DNA of 64,000 nt from Phymatolithon calcareum. Lineage: Eukaryota > Rhodophyta > Florideophyceae > Hapalidiales. The notes below the pieces were generated by a model that was given only the letters and a program-made list of their open reading frames with translations, made no database searches and had not been told where the DNA came from. This document shows, one piece after another, positions 22,502-33,216 of the stretch (position 1 is the stretch's first letter; each line of letters begins with the position of its first letter). Where the stretch lies: assembly GCA_977006965.1 (NCBI GenBank), contig OZ345380.1:868001-932000 (forward strand), in the 5' to 3' direction. A program made the translations under genes and the position numbers.

Positions 22502-23719
22502 CCCTTTCACACCCATTATCTTAGGTCCCTGCTGAGGGATATAGGTGTACGATGATCATTGGTTCAGGTATAATTAATCGCTGTCCGAGTGGTCGGCCGG
22601 CAATCCAGATATGACGTTTATTGGCCCTTTCCTTAGTTCTCTCACAAGGGAACGTCCGGGAATGTCTGCCAAACGGATTGTTTTTTGACTTTGCAGCACT
22701 CTGGGACATCTTCTGCAAAATACCTTGTGACGATTGTTGTGACCACAGTATGACAGGTCCTGCTCCAGATTCGGCGCCAATTAGTGCAGAGTGCACATCT
22801 ACTTCAACAGAAAAATCTCTCATTCATTTCGTAGATGGAAGGCAATGCCTTAACGGACAAGAGCAACTACCGACCGATCTGGATGGTGGGCCCATCGAAT
22901 GGGCCCGTCTCTCATTTTTAGGGAAGACCAGCCCTTCCTACATTTGAGCGCCCGCGCAAAGCGCAAAACGACTCGAACATGGCTAGCTATGGAAAGGTTC
23001 CTGCTCAAGCAGAAGCACCGGAGGCCGTTTCAGATCCCTGCCAATTGTGTGGTACGGATAATAGCGATTGGACCTGCTTTCGAGAATAAATCTACATCCA
23101 CGCACAGAGCCTGCGCGGGGCGAACAGCACTGTCCGTAAGGCTCTGTACAGATCTTTTGTACGATAGCGCTGGGGTCACCTCGGACGTGGCGTGCGCGTC
23201 CCAGCACCGCACTGCGTACCATCTGGGATTCGTCAAATTGCTCCTGAGGAGGATAGTCACCAGTATATGGGTCATAAGGATGAATGATTGGTCTCTTTCT
23301 CACCCAGTACTGTATCGGAGAAAGGCTATAATATTCTCGCAGTTCGCAAAAATTGGGCTTTCGGAAGGTTTGTCTCGCAATATTCTTCGTCCATTCTTTA
23401 GTCATTTCTTCTAACACGCTTCGAATATAGGTCAGCTCCAAAATTGTAATTGATGATTTTTCTACTATAAAAAACTCAGAGCCCCATCTCGTTTCTCACA
23501 AAGTCGTCAATAGAACTCTTCTTAGCACTGAGTGCACGGTTAGGAGCTCGGCGATCAGAGACTTAGATGCTCGGTGGCGCGGAGTGCACTACACTTTGCT
23601 CAATGCGTCGTCACGCAGTCATAATATTAGAAGCACTTCATTGGATATCTGAATGAAACGTGTATAGAATGCATTGAACGGCCCTTAATTCCCTCCAGAC
23701 GGACTTGGGTGTGAAAGGG
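22502..23719. mobile_element. Non-autonomous piggyBac-like element with TTAA target duplication
   Basis: CCCTTTCACACCCA at 22502-22515 is perfectly inverted as TGGGTGTGAAAGGG at 23706-23719, and both ends are flanked outside by TTAA (22498-22501 and 23720-23723). TTAA duplications and ends beginning CCCT are the signature of the piggyBac superfamily. The 1218-bp interior encodes no transposase. It has moderate-length frames on both strands (for example minus 22983-23441, with an ELREYYSLSPIQYWVRKRP segment) that may be captured host sequence, but none is recognised. A piggyBac-like transposase remnant lies 0.8 kb to the right. Confidence 0.88.
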
Positions 23720-23842
23720 TTAAATAAAGACGAGATTGAGCCGTTGGACTCCAAACTGTTTCAACAATGGGCCTATTCATGTGCTATAATCTACTCAGCT
23801 GTATCGATCAATTTACCAGCCAGATACAGAACCACGGCTTGA

Positions 23843-24334
23843 ATGTCTTTAGCTACGATTAGAGTCCAGAAAATCGTGCAAGATGCTTCATTTGAGTCAG
23901 GAGTGGTGAAAATCCAACGTGGGGAGACGAACAGCATGTCAGACGTTGAGAAAGAGAGGTGCAAGGGGCTGTTGCAAACACGAACGGAACAAGATGCTGA
24001 GATTGATGTGCGCGAACCGATGAGTATGAACGGCAGACTAAAGAAACGGAAGAAGAACACCGGAAGCGCGGGATCGAAGGAATACATTAACATCCAATTT
24101 ATACTGAGGCCCGTTGCTGAGATGGAGCGACTTTGGTCTATGGCGAAGTATATTATACTAGACCATAGGAAGGGAACATCTCCTATTGTCTTTGAGGCGA
24201 TGCTTTTTCTGAAAGTCAACCGCTCCTACTGGGATGAGCAAACCTTGAAGCAGGCTATGTCTATGGTTGTCAACCAACGTGTCGAGAGGGCTATCGAAGA
24301 AGATGAAGATTACATGCAGCTAGTGTCTATTTGA
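23843..24334 (+). pseudogene. hAT C-terminal fragment, second family
   Basis: The frame ends with RPVAEMERLWSMAKYIILD and AMLFLKVNRSYWDEQTL, the dimerisation region of the same hAT family as 21126-21356. Upstream is only a charged segment; zinc finger and catalytic D residues are absent. The piggyBac-like element at 22502-23719 sits 120 bp upstream, possibly inserted within the older hAT copy. Confidence 0.7.
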
Positions 24335-24530
24335 CGAACCCCCTCAATTGAGGAGCGTTTTAAAAGCTCGAAAAAGTTTGTAAAAAGAATGCGGAACTGG
24401 TCATTCGCGCCACATTTAGTAAGGCGGGGTCGTGCTCTGCGTGAGGAGTACCGGAAATAATAGGATATAAAAGCTTCGCTCGGCTCTGGAAACAAAAATG
24501 TGCTGGTCAATTACAAGAATCACATCCACC

Positions 24531-25869
24531 ATGCCACGAGAAAAAGACCCGCGCTGAGTAGTCGGTGCACCCGTACACTCAAAAGCAACGTCTGTAACCA
24601 GTCTCACAGAGTGCTGCAGACTATATGGGGCCTTGTCCAAGTCGAAAAAGGTGAACGGCACAGTTCAAGAGGTACTTGTGGACGAAATTAACGGTCGCGC
24701 GAGCACATCACTTCGCGTGAAATGAGTGCCAGTTTGACAACCGGTGATGAAGACTAAGATTTCGACACTTAAGATTGTTAACATCAAGGCAGGGAGCGCT
24801 GACGATGATATTTCAGTGGCTCAGCAGTTTGAACCGAACCAGCAACGGCAAAGCGCGTCAACGCCAAGGCCCGCTTACATTACTCACCTGCGCCAATCTT
24901 CATCGCGAAATGCCAGCTCAATGACTCCAGTGGCAACCAAAATCTCCTCAAAAGGCCTCAAAAGCTCGGAAGAAACTCTCAGAAGCGTTGAACGACCTCG
25001 CCCTGGCTCTTTCGCCTACGCGTTGCAAGGCTCTTGGGATTGGAGTCATCAAAACGGCAACGAAAAAGTATCCCATGGATTATCTGTCAAGAATGGAGCT
25101 TTCGGAAAGGGGCGAATCTGTCTCTATGGTTCGAAAATCTTTGAATGGTGGGCCTTCCATGATGGCGGCTATGTAGGTTGACAGAGAACGGCGATATTTT
25201 ATTTCGGCAACCTGTACGACCATGGAAGGTAAGCCGTACAATCGTGTTCGCTGGCGTCAGCTTGACAATGGACCTTCTCGTGTGGAACTCTCCGTTCCCC
25301 AGCCTGAAGCATACGAGACATATTACTCTGCGTGCGCGCAAATCGACAGGCACAAGCGATGTCGACAAGATGGTTTGGACATGGAGAAGAAAGTACGCAC
25401 CTACGACTGGTCATTTCGAGTGAGCACATCACTTCTGTCAATCTGCGTGGTTGATAGCTGGCTTCTGTTCTCTGGTGCTCATCGAGAGTCGCAGGACCAC
25501 ATAACGCAGCGAAGATATTATGAAGTACTGGCTCAGCAACTTATCGATAACTCCTTCGATGCACCCAATACGCGTCGACGTTCAGTTACTCCTGAACGTT
25601 CACTAGCCTCTGGGAGTGGAGTTGGAACCCACTTAACGCCGACGACAAAGAAAAGGAAACCCGCGAATGGCATGATGACTACTCTTGCTGTGCAAAACAA
25701 CTGCAGAGTGTGCAAAGTCAAGAAGACAACTCTTGTGTGCTCATCGTGTAATAGGCTCGACGGTGCGGCACTATATGTTTGCGGTACTTCTACTGGTAGG
25801 AACTGTTTCGCTAAGCATGTTGAAGATATCCGTGAGCTGGACGCATTCGATGCGACCGATAGTGAGTAG
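24531..25869 (+). pseudogene. piggyBac-like transposase remnant, core deleted, several stops
   Basis: The N-terminal portion (ATG 24531; VVGAPVHSKATSVTSL, then VQEVLVDEING) is interrupted by in-frame TGA at 24555, 24723 and 24735. The C-terminal portion (about 24985-25869) reads GIGVIKTATKKYPMDYL, an in-frame TAG at 25174, then VDRERRYFIS, YNRVRWRQL, EAYETYYSACAQIDRH and RVSTSLLSICVVDSWLL. It ends in the Cys-rich piggyBac tail (CRVCKVKKTTLVCSSC ... GRNCFAKH). In related proteins the 25174 position is Trp, so TGG to TAG is likely. The stretch that should hold the DDD core is only about 250 bp long, so most of the catalytic domain is deleted. Confidence 0.72.
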
Positions 25870-25898
25870 ATGTGTGTGCAAAAATTATATAAATCTCA

Positions 25899-25916
25899 TT
25901 CCCTCAATTGAGGGAA
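25899..25916. repeat. 18-bp perfect palindrome after the piggyBac-like frame
   Basis: TTCCCTCAATTGAGGGAA is fully self-complementary. Its 12-bp core CCTCAATTGAGG also occurs at 24342-24353, 8 bp after the stop of the hAT fragment. Two copies of a rare 12-mer, each just past a transposase stop, may be element-end or terminator sequence, but this could be chance. Confidence 0.5.
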
Positions 25917-25986
25917 AATTTCCGTCAAGTAGACACTAGGTGAACTTGCTTGAATAAAGTATTGATGTCTATATTGTGGGAAGCCT

Positions 25987-26331
25987 TCAAATTGCAATGC
26001 GAATTGCTGCAAACAAAACTGAGCAATTAAATTGATAAATTTCACCCGGGACTGCAATCGCAAACAATAGAATTGGCGCAACCCCTGCTTGGCAGCCAAG
26101 GTTGGTGCACCAACTGTTTTGCAAGTGCTTTTCTTTTCCGGAACCTCGATGTTGACACTTACAATGGAATCGGTGAGTGCCGTTGTCGTCCAAACGCATA
26201 TTAATCGCAGCCAATTCATCTGCAAATGTCTGCATTGATTCAAAGCAATCCGACAGGTTTTTCGCCATCGCCTTCATGCAGATTTGTGAAAGCTCATCTG
26301 AAATATCATTACGAACGGCATTGAGGGACAT
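25987..26331 (-). CDS. Short helical ORF, unrecognised
   Basis: ATG-initiated frame with an amphipathic start (DISDELSQICMKAMAKNL, then MQTFADELAAINMRLDD) that reads like an exon; a donor-like GTAAGT follows near 26165, after which the frame looks non-coding. It lies directly downstream of the decayed RING paralogue and could be an exon of the same locus. No domain recognised. Confidence 0.3.
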   Translation of the reverse strand: MSLNAVRNDISDELSQICMKAMAKNLSDCFESMQTFADELAAINMRLDDNGTHRFHCKCQHRGSGKEKHLQNSWCTNLGCQAGVAPILLFAIAVPGEIYQFNCSVLFAAIRIAI

Positions 26332-26349
26332 AGTACAGTTCTCGGGGTA

Positions 26350-26909
26350 CTTGATCTGCAGGACGCTCGCTCGGAGGGTGTCGTTCGCCCTGAATTCGTT
26401 CTCGCAACACTTGTAATGACTTCCCTTCGCAATACTGTATTCTCCTTCATTAGCTGACTGATCTGTTCCTTGAGTTTTTCATTCCTTTGAACCAGCGTGG
26501 AAACAATGACTCTAAAGAGGCTTAAGTATCCCTGTCGAAGCTACAAAAAGAGGAAGAGGCTAGTAAAATGGATAAAATCGATGACGGTTGATATGAACTT
26601 CAAGACGCTTACAAGAAACGGCGCAGATATCACCGACCTTTTTGTGATTGTCGAGCAGAGATGCAAACAGAACGGTTTCAAACTTCCATCGAATCCTTCA
26701 GATTGATTGACTAATCTACCCGCATCGCATTCAGTAGCGCACTGATCGCACTTCCCTGCAGGTGACCCCAATACTAACGCGGTGCATTTTTCAATACTAA
26801 CGCGGTGCATTTTTCCGGGGCTGGCGCATCCGGAGTGACCGCAACCTGTGAATAAAGCAGCAGCGTCTGAAAATGGAGCCAGGCTCACTCCGCAGTGAAA
26901 GCGGAGCAC
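26350..26909 (-). pseudogene. Decayed paralogue of the HEI10/RNF212-like gene
   Basis: The first exon (26613-26909) matches the RING exon of the intact gene at 29598-29876: LFTGCGH, CTALVLGSPAGKCDQC and ECDAG. A 23-bp tandem duplication (unit CAATACTAACGCGGTGCATTTTT, around 26769-26814) has disrupted the zinc ligands. A GT-AG intron follows at the homologous position (26541-26612; GTAAGC...TTGTAG). The second exon continues with a coiled coil (LVQRNEKLKEQISQLMKEN) matching LAQRNAKLKEEISRLMQEN of the intact gene. A retained intron means a DNA-level duplication, not retroposition. Homology stops near 26350, and the Ser-rich C-terminal half is missing. Confidence 0.75.
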
Positions 26910-27149
26910 GCAGCTGCCCCCTCAGACCTGCGACATTTTCATTCGCCTGTTGTGCATGAGCGAAAGAAATTAAAAAATTTATGAATGTTGAAGTCTAGGA
27001 TGAAGCGAACGACGATGGGTGTCTTGCACGGCCTGAAAATGTGTGATCTGAATCACAGACAGCATGAGACTGGCGAAAGGTAACTACGCATCTTGCACAA
27101 TGGTAAATCTTCAACTAAATGAACAAATCGTAAACGCATGCCTCATGCG

Positions 27150-27230
27150 TCCTACGTCCGCTTTAACTGACAGATGCGTTGGTAACTTTTAAATAAAAAC
27201 TCCCACTTCTTCTTATTCTTATTGTTCAGT
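27150..27230 (+). repeat. TTC-tailed retroelement 3' end
   Basis: CAGATGCGTTGGTAAC followed by TTTTAAATAAAA and CTCCCACTTCTTCTTATTC. The same 3' end recurs at 48068-48130 (+), 59694-59760 (-), and in diverged form at 57000-57060 (-) and 40745-40790 (-). The AATAAA plus a TTC-repeat tail suggests a non-LTR retroelement family. Confidence 0.55.
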
Positions 27231-27689
27231 AAGTAGAATTTTTTGTCGAAAAGAGTACTAATACAAACGCTGCTGCAGAAACAATGTCATCGGTGCTCTA
27301 GGTGACCAGAAGACGCTCAAAAAGTCATGTGGAAAGCGGACCATCTGTAGACACTGCGCCTTGCGCTATCACCATCGTCTATATCAGCACAACATAAAGC
27401 AGTTTTGCGATTGGAAAAAGCAGTGTCTGGTGCAGTGCAACAACCTTATTAGTACATGGTTGAGCTCTCGGGCGCTGCATAAGCACACGCAACTGAAGAA
27501 CGAGGGCATGAGCACCACAGAAATTGCTACTGTCAGGAGTGGAGGGTGGAAAGCGTAGCATCTCGGCCATCAATCGAGCGCATCCGAGGTCCTAACTCGA
27601 GATTGCTTGCAGTTTGAGTGCTGGGGGAGCAACGGTGACCCTGAACCATCTGAAGTGATGGTGCTGAAGGGGATGCCTTCTTCAAGTGC

Positions 27690-27881
27690 ATGTTAAAGTG
27701 GTCCTCAACGCGGCGATCACCAAGCTTGGAAAGAGGATACGCACGAGGGACGATTCTCTGCGTCCGACCAACCCCAGAGTCAATCTTTGACGACGTCCCG
27801 GACCTCGACGTGCAAGAAGCAGTCAAACTCGCAACAAGTAGATCAGAATGGAAGAAGTTTAGGCCCTCAAAGTGTTGCTAG
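27690..27881 (+). pseudogene. Possible LINE ORF2 C-terminal fragment
   Basis: The frame ends DVQEAVKLATSRSEWKKF followed by RPSK, resembling the ALRLARNRSEWRRL-type C-terminus of many LINE ORF2 proteins. A diverged nucleotide copy of its end (CCCTCAAAG.. context) occurs near 36830-36860. The rest of the protein is absent or unrecognisable. Low confidence. Confidence 0.35.
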
Positions 27882-28379
27882 TCCTACAAGGGGAATACGC
27901 AAAATGAATGAACGACGAGGAACGAGAGTTTGGCTCAGAGGCAAGTTCATCAAAGTCTTCTACACGAGGCGCTTAGGCTATTTGGTCCAAGTCTTGAGTA
28001 GGATATTGTTGGACACCGGCCTTGCTGCTTGAACTCGCACAAATGCATCCGGAAAGCATCATGATGCTTCAAGCTGCACCATTGTGCGAAACATAATCGT
28101 TTTTCGTAACTTTTCTTTCTTTCTACATTTCGCGTAAAAGCGTCATCCCTAGTTTTGTTACTTGCTCACTGCCCGCATCCTATTTGCATTGCTGGCTATG
28201 TGTCCCAACAATCATCAACAGTTGACAGTACGAAATGAATTTCCTTTCTCTTGCCAGGGCATAGCCAGCGCTGTCCCCCGAAAAAGCTGTCAAATTGATC
28301 TAATACGACGTTAGGGTGCGCAATGCCTTTGCTTTCCAGTTGAAATATGTTTCCACCCGTCAGTTCATTTAACAAATCA

Positions 28380-29876
28380 TCATCTTCTCGGTGCAAGGGG
28401 GTTATTGTTCGGCCTTGCCCTTTTCCTCATACGCTCCAATTGATCTGGTGTCACAGAGGGCCGAGGAACGTTAGATACTCGTGCTTGCCACGAAGTTGCG
28501 AATGATCTTGTAGTTTTTTGTAGGGACGACACGTATGGTCGATTCGGCAACCGTTGGCCTGGATTGCGTCCAAGCCTCGATAGGGAAGAAGGGGGTCCGC
28601 CGGCGTACAAGCTCGGACTTTGTGCGTGGTTAGCAGACGACCCAGCATACCGTGTAGAATATGAATCATTGACATTTAGCTGGCTTCTGCGCAATAGTGT
28701 GCTCGACTTTCCATGGGCATGCGAACGCGCTACGGATTGCTCTGTCGAGTACAAGCTGGAACGGCCTCTCTTTCTGTTATTGTTTGCACTTCGATAAACC
28801 AGCGCGTTTCTCGAGCTTTTCAGTAGTCTTCCCGGCTGCACTTGCTTTCCATCCTGCGGAATTCGAGATATTACTGGGTGCGGACGGTAACTCGAAGCAT
28901 CCTGTTTCTCGCGTTGTCGATCCTTCGGTGCCTGCCCAGTCGCTGCATTTCGTATCCGCTTTGGAACTTCTTTTTCGACATTCTTTCGCTCTTTCATCCG
29001 CAGAGATGCCCCAGCATTGTAACGTTGTCGCGGTGCCGCAACTTGGTCGCGGTGTTGACGTACAGACGCTTGCTCCACAAAGCCTCGCCGCGAAGACCCT
29101 TGGTTGACCTGTTTTCCTTCTTTCAAAATTTGAGATGACCCACCGGGGTGTCGCTTTCTCACAAGCTCTCGTTCAGTGTGCATTAGATCCCGTTGAGTGA
29201 GAAACTTTGGCGAAAATTCACGCTCCTGAGTAGGCTCGACATATGAAGGGGCAACAGGGGCCTCAGGTTCCCCAACCGGGGTCACTTCACTTTGTGCACA
29301 ATCGTCATCATCCAGAATGACAACAACATCATCTTTGGGGGCGCGTGAAAATTCTTGCTTCAGCCGTTCGAGTTCACCGCGCAATGAGGCATTCTCCTGC
29401 ATCAATCGACTGATTTCTTCCTTCAGTTTTGCATTCCTTTGCGCCAGAGAGTTGGCATTGTCACTCAAGATATTCATATGCTTGTCGCGAAACTGCAATG
29501 ACAAGAGAAGGTCAAGACAATGGAGTCAAAAAATGCCGCGCCATGCTTGGTATCGGCTCCTAGACGCGAAAAGGAAAATAATGAATCCTTATCTTACCTC
29601 AAGGATTTCGGCAGCCTTCCTGAGCTCATCAGGAAGCGATGCAAACACAAACGATTTGACGCGGTCATCGTATCTCTCAGCGCGGTTTTCTAATGTACCG
29701 GCATCACATTCTTGTCCGCATTGTTCGCACTTTCCTGCGGGTGACCCCAACACTAAGACTGTGCATCTTTTGTTACGGCAGAAGAAATGACCGCAGCTTG
29801 TGAACAGAGCATTACAATCTGTCAAGACTGAGGAGCAAAGTCCACAGTTAAAGCGTAGCTTTTCGGCTCCAGCCAT
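28380..29876 (-). CDS. HEI10/RNF212/Zip3-like RING coiled-coil protein
   Basis: Two exons, 29598-29876 and 28380-29492, joined in phase 0 across a 105-nt GT-AG intron (GTAAGA...TTGCAG); product about 463 residues. The N-terminus has a RING-like zinc domain (C11/C14, C28-G-H30, C33/C38, C50/C53; core LFTSCGHFFC). A linker (SLPDELRKAAEILE) leads into a coiled coil at about residues 95-145 (LAQRNAKLKEEISRLMQEN, then LRGELERLKQE). The remainder is long, disordered, and rich in Ser, Arg and Gln. RING, then coiled coil, then Ser-rich tail is the layout of the meiotic crossover E3 ligases HEI10, RNF212 and Zip3, which act on synapsed chromosomes. The sequence similarity I can see is the layout and RING spacing, so the assignment is inference; a generic RING E3 remains possible. 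It is followed upstream on the same strand by Nup88. Confidence 0.65.
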
Positions 29877-30299
29877 GGTGGTCCGTTTCCTTCGGCATTT
29901 TCAATAATAATTGTGTGTGTTGGGGTATAAGAAATCCGATCTGAAGCGCAAATTGATGTAAGTTTGCACAAAAAGTACAGTCTAGAGCTTCGCACAGACT
30001 CTACATAACAGGTACAGTACTCTTGGTTCACCAAACGAAACTATGGCACTTTTCAGTCGAAGTGCAGTTTTACAAAATTAGACATTCAGAAAAATCAATA
30101 GAAAGTTTTAGGCAACGACTCTTTGCGGTACATGGGTTCGATTTATTTCGCAAACTGATGATAGTATCCGATTGCTTTTGCTGGCGGTGCAAACATACTG
30201 CGTATTCGTACGCAAGAGCTCAAAGGAATATAGACAAAGCTGCGCGTCCTCCCTATCCACAGAAAAAGCAAAAACCCGCCAGACAAGTTTGCTTTCAAT

Positions 30300-32858
30300 T
30301 TACATCCCGTTAAGTTGCACCCAGAGCCCTGCACATGTGTCGGTGCTCTCCGCTATCTCTTTACTATGCGTTTCGAGAGTTTCTTTGATCTGGCGCAGCT
30401 CCACGTGTCCAAGATCTATGCGTTGGTCAGCAATGATCCAGTCGTCGCGCCTTTTCTCTAATGGTGATCGACCGAATGTACCATTCGTCGACCATCGCTT
30501 TTGACGTATTACGCCGTATCGGGCCGGGGCCATTGTTTCGAGAGTCCCTTTCGGGTCCTCGTGTTTGTCCATCGCTTTGACGGCCGCTCGTAATTCTGCA
30601 AAGCGATTGTGCAGCGCTACAACCCGCCTCTTCCTTTCTTTCAGCCTAACATAACGATCCCGCTCTGCTTCGGACAAACCAGTCCCTGTTGCCAACAGAG
30701 TGCGCACAACTGCAATGCGGTCACGGAGGTTTTCATTGAGCTCTGCTGCGCGGTTCACCTTTCGACGTAGGCTGTTTGCTGATATCGAAGATGCATTAAA
30801 TTCGTCGCTCACGACTTGTAAGCAACGAAGGTTTGCACGAGACATCTTCTCAAGTTCCCCAGACCAGCTGCCGATAAGACCTACAAGAGATTTGACAGTA
30901 TCCCCGACCCCTGGATGGGTTGCGGTTCCCGTATAAGCAGCAACACGGGTTTCAAGGTACGACAGGATGGGAGCGGTGGCCTTTGCATTATTCAAAGATG
31001 TTAACGTTCCATCTGCCACGTTCCAGCCTTGTCGTCCCTCCACGGCACGAAGCTCCTGAACAGCTTCCAATACCTCTCTTCCAGTTTCAGCACATGCGAA
31101 TGCACGATTACCAGTGGTCGGCCGCTGATTATTCCATGACATCTCCGCAGAAGGTTTAGATTCAATCACCGGGGCCGGGAGAATGTGGTCCATGCCCATC
31201 GTCCATCGAAGAGACGGCGTGATAGATATAGAAAATTTGCTATCCACCACGACAGCCAGCGGCCCGAAACCTCTTTCGAATGACTGTGCTAGTCCAATAA
31301 TACGCGACCTCGATGGTCGCTCCGAAGCAATCGACCTCGTATCAAGCAGAGGTGAAATCGTGGACACAGGGCACACCTCGAGAGCACTTGGATTGTCTAT
31401 GACGGACAGAAAAGGAAGCCTTACAGAGTACACAAATGCCCCAACAACCGCGAAAAGGACAGTACAATCCGCTTTGCCTGAGAGCGGGAAGAGTTCCACA
31501 GGTTCCTGTCCAGGAAACGAAAGATGCTCGAAACAAAGGAGAGACGGAGCCACAGTTTTCGCCAATTGTACATACTCCTCACTTCCCACAATACCGCCAT
31601 CCATCTGGATTCCAAAAGAATCGGTACCGAGAAACCATTGCGCTTCGACGGCCTCCATTAGTATAAGAACGGAAGTTTCTCCAAGTGAAGAAGTTCGCAT
31701 GAACACTGGCGGTTTTTCGAATCCATGCTGGATGAGCGTGAGCTTGTCAAATTTATGTGCACTTGCGTTGTCGCCAATAGCAGCTTTGTTGTGAAATTCT
31801 TCAACAAATTCATTCGCATCGTCTTGCTCCACAAAGAGAGGCCCCTGGAAGAGAAGTTCTGCAGGCTTAAATTCCCGAACTGCTATCATCTCATCACCAG
31901 CATTAGTGGGTTCAAATACAGACGTCAAAAAACGTAACTGCATTTCGGATTGGCGATTTGTCCAAGAGAGAACTCTGGTAGTGCTTTCACGTTGAGCTGC
32001 AAAATTTGAAGATAACGAATGGTCAAACTGGCGTTGCGGACTCGACTCTACAGAGCTCGCAAGTCCAGCCTTCGAGTTCAAATCGCGATTTGACTGTTGT
32101 AGGAACGGGTCGCCTATACTTCCATTCAGAGATTCTGTCTCACCATTTTGATCTCTTTCAATTGCGGATACAGCAGCATCACGCAGAGTTGTCCATGTTT
32201 TTGCGGATATTCTGGTACCGATTGGAACAATGGGCGAAGCGACATACATCGCACCATCTTCTGCAAGGATGTAGACAGAAATAGAATCCCATCCACTTGC
32301 TCGACCAAACGCAAATGACGTCGGTCCCGCGCCTGCCGTGACCACTCGTAAGCGGAATCGTTCCACCTCGGCACTTTTCCGGGACGCGACATCAAACAAT
32401 CGAAACTTCTCATCGGAAGTGAGTAATGCCAAAAATGCGTCCGCGTGTGGACTCCATGCCACATGGAGCACTTTCAACTGCGGACGACGCTGAAATAACG
32501 AGCTCCCCACATGGATAACGCTAGCGGAGGTGTAGGAGTTTGCGCATTCCACAACAGCTACACCACGTTCCGCAATGACGGCAAAGGTGCCTTGATCTGT
32601 CGGTGAAGCAACAAGTTCCTTGGATCCGGACGGCAGCGCTTGGTCAAGATGAAGCAGATGTGGCTTAGGACCCGCTGATGCAGTGCTGTTGATGATAAAT
32701 ATTCTTGCGTCATCGACAAGAAACGCGATTATTCCGGGTGCTATTGCGGCCAGGAGTCGGCAACGATCGTTTGCGCTCGATGCGATTTGGGGAAGTGACT
32801 GGCCAATGCTGTGTAGTGAGGCAGAGGCCGATTGAAGGCGGGAGCGCAAGCGCTCCAT
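30300..32858 (-). CDS. NUP88: Nucleoporin Nup88 homologue
   Basis: An intact 852-residue frame from the first ATG (32858); an open extension to 32960 lacks an ATG. The N-terminal 550 or so residues look like a beta-propeller, with the blade LKVLHVAWSPHADAFLALLT followed by SDEKFRLFDV, a region characteristic of Nup88/Nup82. The C-terminal third is helical coiled coil (ANSLRRKVNRAAELNENL, then LSEAERDRYVRLKERKRR), as expected for the part that binds Nup214/Nup62-type partners. Nup88 sits on the cytoplasmic face of the nuclear pore in the mRNA-export subcomplex. No intron is visible. It is divergent from the guanylate kinase fusion gene and shares its 5' region. A 130-bp partial copy of its 3' end lies at the start of the window. 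Confidence 0.75.
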   Translation of the reverse strand: MERLRSRLQSASASLHSIGQSLPQIASSANDRCRLLAAIAPGIIAFLVDDARIFIINSTASAGPKPHLLHLDQALPSGSKELVASPTDQGTFAVIAERGVAVVECANSYTSASVIHVGSSLFQRRPQLKVLHVAWSPHADAFLALLTSDEKFRLFDVASRKSAEVERFRLRVVTAGAGPTSFAFGRASGWDSISVYILAEDGAMYVASPIVPIGTRISAKTWTTLRDAAVSAIERDQNGETESLNGSIGDPFLQQSNRDLNSKAGLASSVESSPQRQFDHSLSSNFAAQRESTTRVLSWTNRQSEMQLRFLTSVFEPTNAGDEMIAVREFKPAELLFQGPLFVEQDDANEFVEEFHNKAAIGDNASAHKFDKLTLIQHGFEKPPVFMRTSSLGETSVLILMEAVEAQWFLGTDSFGIQMDGGIVGSEEYVQLAKTVAPSLLCFEHLSFPGQEPVELFPLSGKADCTVLFAVVGAFVYSVRLPFLSVIDNPSALEVCPVSTISPLLDTRSIASERPSRSRIIGLAQSFERGFGPLAVVVDSKFSISITPSLRWTMGMDHILPAPVIESKPSAEMSWNNQRPTTGNRAFACAETGREVLEAVQELRAVEGRQGWNVADGTLTSLNNAKATAPILSYLETRVAAYTGTATHPGVGDTVKSLVGLIGSWSGELEKMSRANLRCLQVVSDEFNASSISANSLRRKVNRAAELNENLRDRIAVVRTLLATGTGLSEAERDRYVRLKERKRRVVALHNRFAELRAAVKAMDKHEDPKGTLETMAPARYGVIRQKRWSTNGTFGRSPLEKRRDDWIIADQRIDLGHVELRQIKETLETHSKEIAESTDTCAGLWVQLNGM

Positions 32859-33216
32859 GCTTCTGGCGAGATCGAGTTTGAATTTGCACGGAAAATTGGA
32901 AATGATGGATGCCGATGCTTTTCGTTGCGCAGAGTCCTGGACGAGGCAAGAGTGCTCCAAGGATGTACGACTAAATTTATTTTAGTTTCGTGTTGTGGAA
33001 CAGGGATATGAGACACGTGTCCTTTCTGGGCAGAGGTAAGTTTTATTCACGGATCACGTTGAAAACTGTATCTGAATGAAGCTACGTATGACAATTCAGT
33101 ACTTGACTTGATCCTGACTTTTCCTATAGGATGTTCAGGAAACTACATCTGCTGATCTGCGCCTGTTTTATGGTTTGCGGCATCGCCACTCTTCCTCGTC
33201 TTCAGCAGAAGCCAAA
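32859..33216. promoter_or_regulatory. Divergent promoter region with 5' leader intron and short upstream ORF
   Basis: Region between the start codons of the Nup88 and guanylate kinase genes. On the plus strand GCAGAGGTAAGTTTT (donor near 33037) and TGACTTTTCCTATAG (acceptor at 33129) look like a 5'-leader intron of about 93 nt. Just after it an ATG at 33132 opens a 29-codon frame (MFRKLHLLICACFMVCGIA start) whose TGA overlaps the main ATG as ATGA at 33217. No TATA box is evident. Confidence 0.45.

Noticed and set aside
22899-23441. Overlapping frames on both strands inside the piggyBac-like element
   Set aside because: Both could be captured sequence but neither shows a recognisable domain; not called as genes.
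31183-31794. Long plus-strand open frame inside Nup88
   Set aside because: Antisense shadow of a strongly coding minus-strand gene; no protein-like features.
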